DNA of 64,000 nucleotides from NCBI GenBank assembly GCA_963678705.1, contig OY783212.1, positions 11,780,001 to 11,844,000 of the forward strand, read 5' to 3'. The position numbers and the translations under genes are program-made. The DNA is from Panorpa germanica. Its lineage: Eukaryota > Arthropoda > Insecta > Mecoptera > Panorpidae. The notes under the pieces were generated by a model. The model had not been told where the DNA came from, did not search any database, and saw only the letters and a list, made by a program, of their open reading frames with translations. Numbering within the stretch: the first letter of the stretch is position 1; each line of letters opens with the position of its first letter. This document shows, one piece after another, positions 1 to 12,400 of the stretch.

Positions 1-431
1 TTAACCTAAGTATTAAGTTTAAAATAATGGAGTGAGATATATACATATAGATAAATATATGCTTGTATCTTCGCAAAACAGAATTGTAATTATTACAAGA
101 AGTCTCATATGTTGGTACATGATTCACTGAAATCACACCAGATTGAACTTGCTCGGAAACAGCTGTCTCGGAGATAAGTTTATCTTATTCGGATTAATCA
201 TATGTAGTTACTAATTAATTTTATAATTAAATTCAAATTCAAATGTAGTATTTATGACAAAGCTTCTAGCTATGATTTGTATATTGTCAGGAGGTATACT
301 CGTATGTAGGAGAAACACACCGCAATTACTTAAATGGTTAATTAAGGATTTAATTAAGGAATATGATATTATAAGTACGATTATTAATCCTTAAAAATCG
401 TTTTCATTTATATGAAATTAATATATTACTG
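1..431. other. AT-rich DNA without a recognisable gene
   Basis: No frame of useful length and no transposon protein motif is seen. The stretch leads into the retrotransposon relic that starts near 432, so its last part may be degraded retrotransposon sequence too. One TACTCGTA octamer, a word enriched across this window, lies near 297-304. Confidence 0.5.
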
Positions 432-556
432 TCTCCAAACTGTGATTGTGGTGAAGAAGGTAAGCTGATCATATAATCTTAGGATGCAAAAATAGAAAGA
501 GTCAGACAGATGCATTACTCAAAATTATTACTAAATACACCAAATTTGAAGTATGA
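432..556 (+). pseudogene. Degenerate non-LTR retrotransposon C-terminus (zinc-knuckle part)
   Basis: Translation from 432 reads PNCDCGEEGK. After a frameshift near 461-465 it continues ADHIILGCKNRKSQTDALL and stops at 554-556. The Cys-x-Cys-Gly, then His, then Cys spacing matches the C-terminal zinc-knuckle region after the RNase H domain of many insect non-LTR retrotransposons. The minus-strand relic at 37714-38289 has the closely similar CQCGEEGTLDHIIFEC. The copy is short, frameshifted and without visible reverse transcriptase, so it is dead. The following ~230 bp may be its 3' UTR, but no clear poly(A) is seen. Clade is not determinable from this fragment. Confidence 0.6.
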
Positions 557-3211
557 ATAATATATTTTTGATTTCAGATGTGAAAAGTGGCTGTATAAAT
601 TGATTGTACAATTTATAATGGACCAACAAATAAAAGTATAAGTTAAACCTAGTTAAAAGTGTAGAAAAGTATAATAAATTTATTTATATGTTGTGTAATG
701 TAAAATTTATGTGCAATATTTTGTAATTGAAATATTGAGACAAGAAGACTGAAAAAGTTAAAGCCAGAAATAAATTTAAAAGAAAGTATCCTTAGAGCTC
801 TCTCACTCTGCAAACATGTCTTGTGGTTTGTGGGTGCGTTCTATAAGAGTTTTCGCCGAATACAACGCAATCGTAAAGTAGACGCGCCTTTATATAGTGC
901 AATATATATTTGTGTCATATTTAATAAGTGATTTCGTACAACACACTCGATTGAGCAAGTGAACAATAAATTTTCAATATTTCTATTGATGGTAATTCAT
1001 AATACCTAAAATTTTCAACCAAAAAAAGGAAGCCATCATTCCATTCTACATTTTAGTATCTAACCACCAATAACATTAAATTTATTTCTATTATATCTTT
1101 TTTCTGATATTAACTTTACGCAATTTGAATTCAATATTAAATACCATGTCAGCCATGACAGAGGCTTCAGTTGGTAGCTAATAATACGGCTATACTATAA
1201 ATACGAGTATAATGGAAATATCAATAGAATTCTATTTCATATCCAATATTATAATGTTTGGTACTGAGATTTTTTTTATCGTGACCAGATTTTTATACCG
1301 TGACGAGATTTTTTTAACGAGACGAAAACGACTCCATGCATCTTTTTGAAAATTTCCTATTTCAATTGGAATCCTCAAATTTTTCCTGAATTTCCTGGAA
1401 ACCCGTATTTACAAATGGAAAAAAAATACCAAATTTTGAAAAAAAGTTGAACAAAATGGAAAAAATATATTTTTTTTGTTAGTTTATATGAAAAATTATT
1501 TGCTTTTATATGTAAAATAAATATGAAAAAATTTGAAATGAAATTCAAGTCACACACAAAAGGCCGTTGTAGCTTGCGACGGGGGTAAACTTTAGTAAAA
1601 ATTTAATGGTGCTTCAATTGCAAAATGTTTTCAAACTTGCCAACTATTTAAATTTATACAAAAAACCAAACCAAACAGTTTCTAAGACGACTTAGTTATA
1701 AATGACGTCATTTAGAGTTATAGAGACCAATTGATTCAGAGATGCTGAGCATGCAATTCCTGACTATGGAGCAAGATAATGTATGAGGGACTACGCATCT
1801 TGGGCGACTCTTGGACACACAGGGAATATGAGGACTTCTATTTCAGAGTTCAACACGGGACACTTAAGTCTAATTAGAAAGTAGGCATTGAAACTTCGAC
1901 ACATACAGATCGGTAGACACCTGACTATATGCATATTCGGTTGGAATTGCTTATTGACTTTAATGGAGAGAACCATAACAATATTTTAAAGTTAACGCAT
2001 TCAGCACTACTTATTCCATAAAGTTGGCTATTTAGAAACGAAATTACATTCACAAATAATTCAAAACCATTTAAAATATATGTAAGTGTTAGTAGTTTCA
2101 GCACCAGTTAATATAAACAAATACAATTGAAAGCTAAACAATCATTACATTAAAGTAGAAATAAGCAAAATAAAATACCTAGAATAATTTCAATACACAA
2201 ATGAAACTAAGTACTAAAAATAATATTATGTTTTTTAATGGCTTCTACATTTATGAGTTTTACATTTTGTTTTTGCGTCCAATAAAACACTTTGCTTACA
2301 ACAAATAAACAGTTCACGTTATAATATCAACATTCCACGTACGAATGTGATGCCCAGATTGGATATACAAATGGTAAAACGAGAAAAAAAAATATTTCAT
2401 TTTATATAAATCTGATTGAGTCATATTTTTAGGTTATGAAACTTTGTTATTTGTTTGTTTTTCAAAGGTCGAACCTTTCGAATCAAATTTAGTAAATAGG
2501 GTTACTTTTTTTTTTTAGGTTAAACTGAAAGAGATGGAAATGAAAAAAAGGAGAATCGGGAATCGGAACAACAACATTATTAATTTACGATGTTTTTATC
2601 TTCGTATAGAAAGTTATAGAAGGTATGTTAGACCACGTAAATTTATAGTGCCAATAAATAGGAGTCGAACGAGGTCAGATTAGGGATGTCGGTCGCCGTT
2701 TCCGCATCGTAGGCGTAAACGATTTACTGACCACGGGATATTTAATATTCTATTGGTTCAAAATAAGATTTTATAAATTCTTTTTTTTGTGCTATTGATG
2801 TGGATGGTAATATTTCTTAATTATCGGAATATTTATTTAAACATATTTTTTGTTTAATGTCTACTTTACTTTACAACACGTGTAGCACATTAACAATATT
2901 CGGTGTAACTAGTTACTCTAGAACGAACGACTTCTATTGTGTTCTACCTTTATGCAACGGACAAGGTAGGGTGTTGCCACATTCTGCTAGAATATGGAAT
3001 GAGAATATTTAAACCGCCAAAATTTAAAAATAAAATTGCTTACATATTTAATAAAAATAAAAGATTTTAAAAGTTATTACTATGTCAAATTCAAAAAAAT
3101 GAATTGTAAATTTTATAATATATCAATTTAAAAAAATATTCTTTAAATAATTCTTGTCCTTTCTTTTACATAATTTAATAATAGTTTAGATCTCACTGTT
3201 AAATTATTTCT

Positions 3212-3216
<5 letters not shown>
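557..3216. other. Non-coding AT-rich stretch with small motifs
   Basis: No supported gene. It contains three degenerate 19-20 bp tandem units of the form GAGATTTTTT...GTGAC at 1266-1323, and a perfect 16-bp palindrome TAAATGACGTCATTTA at 1699-1714 that holds a full CRE/ATF-type TGACGTCA site. Open frames of about 60 codons at 1375-1557 and 1791-1976 on the minus strand have no recognisable domain and are of a length expected by chance here. Confidence 0.5.
1266..1323. repeat. Short tandem repeat, three ~19-20 bp units
   Basis: Three successive units, each a GAGATTTTT-like T-run followed by a GTGAC or GAGAC end, at about 1266-1285, 1286-1304 and 1305-1323. The copies differ by point changes and T-run length. 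Confidence 0.6.
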
Positions 3217-3288
<72 letters not shown>

Positions 3289-3295
3289 CTTTTAA
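3217..3295. repeat. (TA)n microsatellite, ~79 bp
   Basis: Uninterrupted alternating TA from about 3217 to 3295, flanked by ordinary AT-rich sequence. One of three long (TA)n tracts in the window. Confidence 0.95.
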
Positions 3296-3374
3296 AAATT
3301 AATTATAAATATACCAAAAAAAATTTATAGAAGGTGCGCTGAGAAAGTTATTGGGCTCGGTAAATACATTTTAA

Positions 3375-3551
3375 CATGTGCATGTGTATTACGCTATTGA
3401 ATGCGAAATACACATGCACATGAACGTGAAGCGTTATTTATAACGATATACATTATTTTGATAACGTTATTTTGCGTTATTTATAAAGGTATATAACGTT
3501 ACTTTGCGTTATTTGTAACGTTATTTTGCATTATTTATAACGTTATATAAC
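3375..3551. repeat. 16-bp inverted repeat followed by GCGTTATTTATAACG-type tandem repeats
   Basis: CATGTGCATGTGTATT at 3375-3390 is perfectly reverse-complemented at 3407-3422 across a 16-bp loop. From about 3431 to 3551 come several imperfect units built from GCGTTATTTATAACG and AACGTTATTTTGC, themselves partly self-complementary. It resembles the sub-terminal region of a DNA transposon, but no target duplication or partner copy was found. Confidence 0.55.
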
Positions 3552-6500
3552 ATCCCCTCTCCCCCTAATTTGACGGGGAGAACGCTTGTATATTGTTAAA
3601 GTTGTCTATTAAAATCAGATGCAAATATTAAAGTGAAATTTCTTTACTAATGATATATTGGTATGGCTTACATTCATCTTTAATTTATTAGAATCAAATC
3701 CACTGCATACTTCACTAACTAATGCTTTGATTAATTCAGGTTGATGTACTATTACTAGCATAATTATTAATTACACTGGTATCATGATTTTGTTTAAATT
3801 GGTAGCTGTCATATATTTAACAGTTCAGGATTTATTTAACGGACAGCAGATTACGAGATAACACAGTAAACAGACAGACTGACAAAACCAACGATTTCGT
3901 TATGCATGAAATATTTTTAGCTCACAATAGCTATGATTGACTGTGTATTATAAAACGAGGATTAAAAAGGAAAAGAGCAACTGTATTTTCTGCGACACAA
4001 TGTTTAGACAGATTTTAGCATATATTGGCATAATAATTAAGTACAGTGCTACCAACATACGGAAAAAAAATTATAACATAATTACTACAACTTTTTGAAC
4101 ACACATCGTATATTTTAAGTGCACCCAAGTATGTCTAAATATTCAATTCACCACAGCCTGCGTCTACACTGGCTCATCTATCTAAAGCTTATTTTTAAAT
4201 TAATTGAACAAAGCAATGCGGGTGATAGAAGAGGTATCACATCTGCTAGCGTTGTTTTTGTGTAGCCTTGATGCTGTCAAACGCTGAAGCGTGGATAAAT
4301 TGACAAACGTGTAGCATACTCTACACTCTACAGTTCTAGAGTTCTCGATACTCTACGGGTACAGTGGAGAGTGCGGAAATTCAAACATCAAATACCACAA
4401 ATAGTATACGTGGCTTTGTTTGATCTCTGATTGTTATATACTTCTGTTCAGGATATTAGTTGTCAAATCTTACAATGATATTGATTTCTTGATATCCCAA
4501 CAATATGTATTATACATTTATATAATATATAACATTCACGCAAAACACAAAACATGACGGTTGCTTGCCTTACATTCTAGTAATATTTTACTTAAGCTAT
4601 ACCTAGAAATATTTAATCTAAAATGGTTTTATTTTATAACTATTCTAAAAAGAATTTCAAAATAAAAATTGCCAAGTTCTAAATTATCTTGCAGTGCAGT
4701 TTCAAGCTTACTACGTTGCTAATTCTAATATTCACCCCTCGCAGTATGCAAGATTTAACTTGCTAGCATGCTACAAGTTCCTTTTTTGATTGAACATAAC
4801 TACATATTATAAAAACGTAAAATATTACTTTCATTCACTCTAATAGGCCCTAAGAAATCTAGATATTTATGTCTTGGGGTATATCTTTTGAACTGAGTAT
4901 GGTTAAACATGAAGATATTATTTTTAATAAGCCCTATTGTAATTTAGAAGATCGTAGACGTTAGCTTACTGCACTAGAGTGTTGCAAAGTCATATTTTCG
5001 AATATCGCAGGAATGAAAGTCCATCGAATTATTTTCAAATAACAAATAGTTGTTTATTACACCAAATAAACGATAAATGAGCACATAAATATATATTAAA
5101 GAAGTAAGGTGCCGAAATTGATACCCTGAATCACTAAAAAGCGTGTACTATTTTGATTTATAAGTAAATTAGAATACTTGCTAATAGATTATGCAAAATG
5201 AGTAATTAAGAGCTGTTTATGATTAAGCTGTTACGTTAAAACTAATGTGTTCAAAAGCAAGATGACTAAGAGCTAGTTTTATTTAGGAACGCATAGAAAA
5301 TAATACAATGGTTTTACATTGATACAATAGATATTGTTCGTTGGTTTAATGTTATCATTTTAAACTAAATAATTTCAACAAAAACATTGCGCTGGTACTA
5401 GACAAGTGCATTGAGATTGGTTTCACTGAAAACTGTGCGAGCGAGATCAAAGCTATTGGATAAGGGTAGCTAGATGCGTGCTGACGATACCATGGAGGTA
5501 GTGAAATCAGTTTCCATGTTTGTGGACAATAGACACATGGACATATAATATATAATTAAACATTACACAGTAATTTCAATATTATATAAAATAAAATACA
5601 AAATGCAAACCAATATGTCGTTACAATTATTTTTCACATAACAACTTCAACAAAATCATTAATATTGTCAGGAATAATTTGGATTTACTAATTATTCCGA
5701 ACATAATATTAGTACAATAGTATTTATATAACGAATGTCGTCTGCCTTTTCAAGTTTCCGATTACGTCACTCTCAGAGTCTTACGTCACCAGGCAGAACA
5801 GTCCAATGTGCATTTCAGAGTTGTTTATGTTAAGATATGACTGAAGCCACAGTAGCACCAAGGTTTTACTGGGAGTATTAGAGTACAATATCGTTAACAA
5901 TATTTTCGGAATAATAGTATTTGAATAATTCTAATTATCCGACTACTTTGAGTAGTCAATACAGTGGCACGGATTCTTGACCACCCCTAGTTTCACCCGC
6001 TACTGTTGGACAGTTTCACTCATGCAATGGTAATAACCTGTCGCCTATAATCACCATCTGAAAATGAACAGCCTAGCTTATCGTCTGAAGTGTACTCCGT
6101 AGGGACAGAAGCCACATAGCTAAAATAGATTAACCACATAATCGGCACGAATAACAGAAATGAATTATCAGCTAACCACACCACACCACACAGCGTGTTC
6201 ATTTATATTCTGATCGTAAAAGCGAGTAATTCGAATCATGTAAACTATCGTCAGCTTTACAGTGCCCATAATATAGAAGGGATCTGTTTCCGCAATAACG
6301 CTACTCGTAGTGAAATGATAACTGCAAAAATGTGCTGAATACGCTAATTTTAAGTTGTTTACAGATTCAAGAGGCGATATATTCGAAAATGCTTCCGAGT
6401 GGATGGATCGTTATAAACAACAAATATCATACATGGATAAATGGACCAGTATATCAATGTCATACAAATTGAATCAAGTGAGTATAATAAAAGGATTGCT

Positions 6501-7288
6501 AGTAACAAAGGGATGGTTAGTGATCGTAAAATCTCTAAAGGGTTTATTTAAATACTACAATATGGGTAAAAATCATATGTAATTTAATATTTGAACTTCA
6601 AAAAATTGTTGTTTATTATAATTGGATTTAAACCACGTTTTAAAAATACACTTTACTTTTTGACCTAATCATTATTTAAAAAAAAAAATCAGTAATGAAC
6701 AGGTTAAATTCGGAAGTTGGGATACATCAAGTGCAGTTTCACTTGTAATAAATGAATTATTTTAAAACTCAAACAAACAAATGATATATGTACAATATAG
6801 TATTGAAAACATTGAAATTAGAACAATTTTCATGATAATAAATATGGTCTGCTAGAGATATAAGCTCTTCTATGACTTCGTGTTTTCGTGACGGTAACTA
6901 TCTTAGATAATAATAAGTAGAAAATAATAAGAAATTTGTGTTTACAATTTTTTTTTGTGGAAACATCAATTGTTAAAAAAATTCGATTCTTTGTTAAACT
7001 TTGTTAAAATCGAAAATCGAAATCGAAAAAATCATATATGCTATTCCCTAGATACTGGTATAAAGAAGATACGTTGTAAATTTCATTAAAATCGGTTGAA
7101 GAGTTCTTGAGATATCGTGGCCACCAGTTTAAAGAAAGAAGTTTCGAGATAAATGCTATAAGATAAAAAATATTCTGTAAGTATATATATTTGTGTTGAC
7201 GCACACATTTCAAATTGTATAACTCGTGTAATGCTCGGAATATTGGCATGGTTAAATTCTTAAAATTTATCTTAAAAGTATAGTTAAC
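3552..7288. other. Gene-free AT-rich stretch
   Basis: No supported gene. Frames at 6020-6202 (minus) and 6355-6582 (plus) are short and lack recognisable motifs. One copy of a dispersed repeat (family H) is at about 4727-4785. A short stretch near 7080-7120 contains TTCATTAAAATCGGTTG, which resembles a motif inside the SINE/RTE-like module that follows at 7289-7614. Confidence 0.5.
4727..4785 (+). repeat. Dispersed repeat H, copy 1
   Basis: Contains GCTAATTCTAATATT, then ATGCAAGATTTAACTTGC and TAGCATGCTAC. The reverse complement of 28255-28360 has the same order with GCTAATTCCAAGG, GTGCAAGATTCAACATGC and TAACGTGCTAC. The element type is unknown. Confidence 0.45.
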
Positions 7289-7614
7289 TAGCTGTCCCGG
7301 CCACGCGTTGCTGTGACTAACGTTTTTGTCATATTACATTACATAGCGCCATCTATTGAATATTTACTCAATCTAGTCAACAGATGTCGCCATCTTTTAC
7401 AATCGTTTGGAGCTAACAGATAATTAATAGACAAATAATTTGCAATAAGATAATATTGCAATCATAAATTGAGATGTAAGCTATCCTATCTTTCAAGTTG
7501 GATCAAACTGCACACGGTGTACAAATTTGATTAAAATCGGTTAAGTAGTTTAGGAGTCCATCGCGGACAAACACGGACAAACAACGTGACACGTAATTTA
7601 TATATATTAAGATA
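7289..7614 (+). mobile_element. SINE/RTE-like 3' module
   Basis: Starts CTAGCTGTCCCGGCCACGCG and ends with a TATATATATTAAGAT tail after GGACAAACAACGTGACACG. Inside are TTGATTAAAATCGGTTAAG and TAGTTTAGGAGTCCATCGCG. This layout, with an ATCGGTT-type line, GGACAAACA and a TATATA tail, is widespread in arthropod genomes as SINE or RTE-type retrotransposon 3' ends. I recognise it by its form only. A short duplication (CGGACAAACA twice) sits near 7564-7582. No coding part is present, and no convincing target duplication was found. Confidence 0.5.
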
Positions 7615-9370
7615 AATCTAAGCAAAAAAACCACTAAATCAATTACGCCCTAAATAAATTAAATAATATAGTTATGTTTAATAATTTAGATATTTATGTT
7701 TACTTAGAAAAACATCGTATTAGTGATTATGCTCAATGCTCAATATGACAAATTTGAGCTGTAATTAATTTTCCTAAATATCCATTGTATAATGTTTTAA
7801 TCACTTTTCCGCTGTAGCTATTGTCTCTTAAATACACATCGTTCCATAGAGATATAAACTACGTGGTATCTTTAATCCTAATCTCTCTCTCTCAGTAATT
7901 ATATCATAAGACTACCATAAAAGACACAAATTGAAATATTCCTAAAAACATTTAACGTTAAATAAATAATCATCTCTTCCTTCCTTTTCTTTCATCTAGT
8001 TTCTTCAATATTTCTGTCCTATTCACTTTGATACAAAATGAAACTCAGAATGTTTCAAATTAATTAAGTAAAAATAATTAAATTAAATGATAATAGCATC
8101 AACTTCATTAATTTGGGTAAATAATTTAATTTATTTACAAGTGTTTCTTATTTACGTTTCTTGATAATACAGTAAATATTTAAATTGAAAACCAACCGTT
8201 TAATTACAAGTCCTTCGTTAAAATATTGGTGTAGGCTCGGATCTTGTTAAAAACCACAAAGAGAAGTTTTCACAGGCTTAATCTTTATAAAATTAAATGT
8301 CACAATTTTTATGAGGTTTTATTTTTACTAAGGAAAGTTTAAAACAATATTATTAGGGAATTAAGTAAACGTTGGAACTTCGTGGAAAGTCAAACATCTT
8401 TCTAATAACGAATAATTTTACTTACAATTAGATATAATTAATTACATAAAAACATATACACAGCTGGTAAACTTGTACAGTAATAAAAATTAATATTTTC
8501 AATGATAATAAAAAACCAATAAAATTGCATACCATTTCAATCAATCAATTTATTATACCAAACATGGAAGAAAAGAAAGCGGTAGGAAGGTATACACGAT
8601 CGGTACTGGTATACTATGATAACAACTATTCAAATGACGTTATTGACATGCATTGTATTTTCATGAATATATTCGCAAACTGTGTACTTGAAAATAAAAA
8701 AATTCGCAGAGATATCCAGGACAACAAACATTTTTTTTTTGTTGAGCTATTATATACAAATACGTATATAATAGAAATACATTTAAATGAGATAATGATT
8801 TGAATATGTTTTTTATACAGATTTACATTTTTGTTTATGCAAAACTTTTTCAGCGATTATTATACAACTAAATATATATAAAACTAATATATCTAAACTA
8901 TATATAAAACAGTTGTAAGAGTGTTTGTTTAAGGATATTGAACGAATTCATTTACTAACTAACACATAGAACACAACCACGGATAGAACATGTTGTACTA
9001 CATATACAATAAAACTTATCAGAATTATTAACCGGAAAAACCGATAACCGATTTACAGTAATGCATATTCAATTCACCCATTCTATAATCAATATTAAAT
9101 CTGCATGTCTATAAATAACAAATAGTTCATTAAACACTCATTCGATTTTATTATATAATATTTAAACTAGACTGTACTCAACTACGAATAGAACAGAACC
9201 ACATTTATAAATTTTTAAATAATTTAATAAAAAAAAATTCCTAGTCCGAAAAGCACTCGCCAAGCATTGCTTTGCTTCACACAAGAAATTCAGATTTTTC
9301 ATTGTTTTCAAAATTAGAAAAGTAGCGTCACTAAAACTATTGTAACAAATAAAGTAACGGTAAGATTGTC
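7615..9370. other. Gene-free AT-rich stretch
   Basis: No supported gene. The longest open frame (8525-8803, plus, 92 codons) lacks recognisable domains and is followed by AT-rich sequence with many stops. I treat it as chance. Confidence 0.5.
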
Positions 9371-9452
9371 ACGAAATTTTGACACATATCGTTTGAAGTT
9401 TGGTACTATCTAAAAACTATATAGATTTGTCAATAGTATCTATATGTGATCC
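9371..9452 (-). repeat. Dispersed repeat C, copy 1 (uninterrupted)
   Basis: Its reverse complement shares with 20935-21020 the blocks CTATTGACAAATC, TAGTACCAAACTTCAAACG and ATATGTGTCAAAAT. Here the repeat runs on past CAAAAT into TTCGTGACAATC. In the 21 kb copy it is broken at CAAAAT by MITE B. Transposon class unknown. Confidence 0.6.
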
Positions 9453-12400
9453 TACGAATTACGTAGTAAAATGTAATTGTGTAACATATAGGAATTAAAA
9501 TAACACAATTTCTACCCAATTATTACATAAAAATATAATTCTAATTGGGTAGTACATTTATCAAGACATTACAAGAAGCTTTACCAAAGACTATTCTAGA
9601 AACATACAACACATATAGAAATCTGGTCACTGCACATGTCCGCAGCATTTGAATAAAATAAATTTGGTGTGATCATTGCCCTTGAGGAGAGGACGGAACT
9701 TAGGACCATATACTAATATAAATACTAGTGTGTAAAAAAACAAAAATTAAAAATGAATGAATTTAAAAATCAAGTGAATTTTCTATTGACCATCGTTTAC
9801 TTATTATTTTTGTATTTCCTTTCGTTGTTTGTAATTTAATGTAAAAAAATAGTTAAATATCATTGTGTGAATTATTTCATTGTTCATAAAGTAACCTTTT
9901 TGTTCTGATTAGGTAAAAATTAATTCTTCGTTGTCACACATCCCTGAAAGAACATGCTCGTCACTCTGGGTCAAATGGAGCCAATCCATTTTCAAAGTAT
10001 TGGCTTCCAGAACATTCGAAACTTTGACGATTTTATAATATACCAAAAATTGTTATATAGAAGATCAGATAATCTTTTTTTGAATTTTATTTGTGGTTTT
10101 CTTAACTCTACCTTGTTCATTTTAATTCACTAGAAATTTCTAAGAAATCATTATTATATTTAAAAAGTACTTCAAAGCTTCCGGTGTATTTAGGTACAAT
10201 ACATTTATTTAGGTAAAATATTTTTCAAAGGTTTTTCTCATTACAATAAACTCTGGTAGTTGAATCGGTTAAACTCAAGGAGCGTGACTTCCGCAACCTG
10301 CCTGTAGATGGCTGTCATCTCAAAGAGGAGCACTTATCACGGCTCATCACTCATACATCACCGTAAGTGAATTGAACACCACGTACCCCCTACCACCCCG
10401 CTTTCGTTTCCACCCCTACCCACCCTATCTTGTTAAGATCGTTTTAATAGAAAGGTGGATTGCTTTGGTATCTTGAGGAAACAGATATTTTTCTCTTAGC
10501 AGGGTACCTTTTACGTAAAGACACCCTCCCGTTTTATAGGGTTGGAAGAGGGAGTAAGTTTTAACAGCGTACGGAATTTTCATATGTCTTTGTAATTGAC
10601 AAAATATCAAATGATATCCTCATGCTCACGATCACCATGAAAAGAGAGTGAGTGGTGTTTTGTGCTGTTGACAGAAAGAGGGTGCGTTGCCATTATGGAT
10701 AATAAAAATATTTAAGAAAGGTGTGACGTCAGATGAATTCTCTTTAGAATTTGTATTCAGAATATTCTCGGGGGATTACGAATATCTTAAATGTTTTACA
10801 TTGTAATCTTATTTTAAGTTGCTTTTTATTGTGTTGTTTTTATTATATTTTCAAAATATTATTCTCAAATTATGCAAAAATATATTACAATTTTTTGTTT
10901 TTGGAGTTTCCTAATCAATATGCGACAGTAGTCCCAAAAATATACGACATAATGTAAATTTTTTTCGAAACATTCATCTTTACTTTTTATAGTCTTTTTA
11001 TTACATAAATTTTTCAAAGCTATGCTCAATAGCTTGAATATCTACATTAAAATGATTGTAGAGCTCTTCAAAATAACCATCAACCATAGCAATCATCATT
11101 TCAAAGCTGCATACGAAAGAATTACAAATTTAATTTTTTTGACTTGGATCATCTCGAGTCTCACGAGTCTAGGACTTAATCCATCACTGAAAATAATGCT
11201 GTTACATAGATAAAACACCCCCTCATGTTAAGCATATGTTGCACAGTACATTCAACATATACTCATACTCATAGATTAAAGGTTAACCTCAAATTCCATT
11301 TACAACCAAGTAAGTTGTTGAATGCATGTAGCTTAATTGAATTGTTTATCTGATTTGGTAATTTAGCAAGGTCATAGATTATTGGTACAAACACCCGTAC
11401 ATCCTAAATCCCATTTGAACATCGTTTGAATTGAAACGGATTGGTTTGCAGCCAGTGACGCATTTACACATAGCCAGTATAAAATCAATTCGTAAAGTAT
11501 TCCCTGAAGTAACTTTCATGATTAGCAAAATGAATATATAAAGTGTTGCGATTTACATTAACTCGAAATAATACTCTTATTTTAAATATTTATAATAATA
11601 TGGTTATATCAACTAAATATTTCAAAACAACAGATATTGTACGAGTTTTAGTTGAATACATAGTTGAAGCTATACATATACCAATGAAAAACAATTTTAA
11701 CAATTTCAGATTGACTTAAGGAGATTTTTTGATAATCTATTATATATTATATATGAAATTTAAATTGTGTAATTTTTATTTCTGTTTTAATTTAATTTAT
11801 CAAAGGACGGCCTATTTCCGATACTGAATCCTTTTACCGACAATGTTGGTACAACTTTTTGTTGTACTTTTGTTGAACTACATTTGTATATAGCTTTAAA
11901 ATAAGTAAATAATATAATTATTTACTAGAAGATACAAATTAGTAACAATCTTATTTTATTAATAAAGGGCTTTCAAACTTTGCACAAACATTTACAGAGC
12001 CTAATATGTCTAAATGCGGCACTGCTTGTAGCTGTCAAATACAAAATCTCTATACTAATAGTAATACCAACAGCCTTAGCACAACACTACACAAAACCTT
12101 AATCATTACACCAGAAACACGAAGTTTAGCCACGGATTATTATTAAATCTCACCCAAGATTAATTAATTAATTAACTATTTGCCTCAAGCTTAACTATAC
12201 TCGTATTTAGTTAGATCTATGATACAGGTTACCCACCAGTAGACGCTTTAAAGGCTATATGTGGTAATACGATTTCTGGCAAACTATCAATTTATTAAAA
12301 CTACGTCGTTTTATTGAAATTACGTCGCAGTATAATAAATTATTGCGTTTCAAGTCAAAAAGGAAATATTTAAAGCTTCTCTGGAACATATTCCATCAGT

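Noticed and set aside
3431..3551. Repeat array as a CRISPR
   Set aside because: The units are contiguous, self-complementary and imperfect with no spacers, in eukaryotic DNA.
8525..8803. 92-codon plus-strand frame as a gene
   Set aside because: No domain, no neighbouring coding signal, and a length reached by chance in a 64-kb six-frame search.
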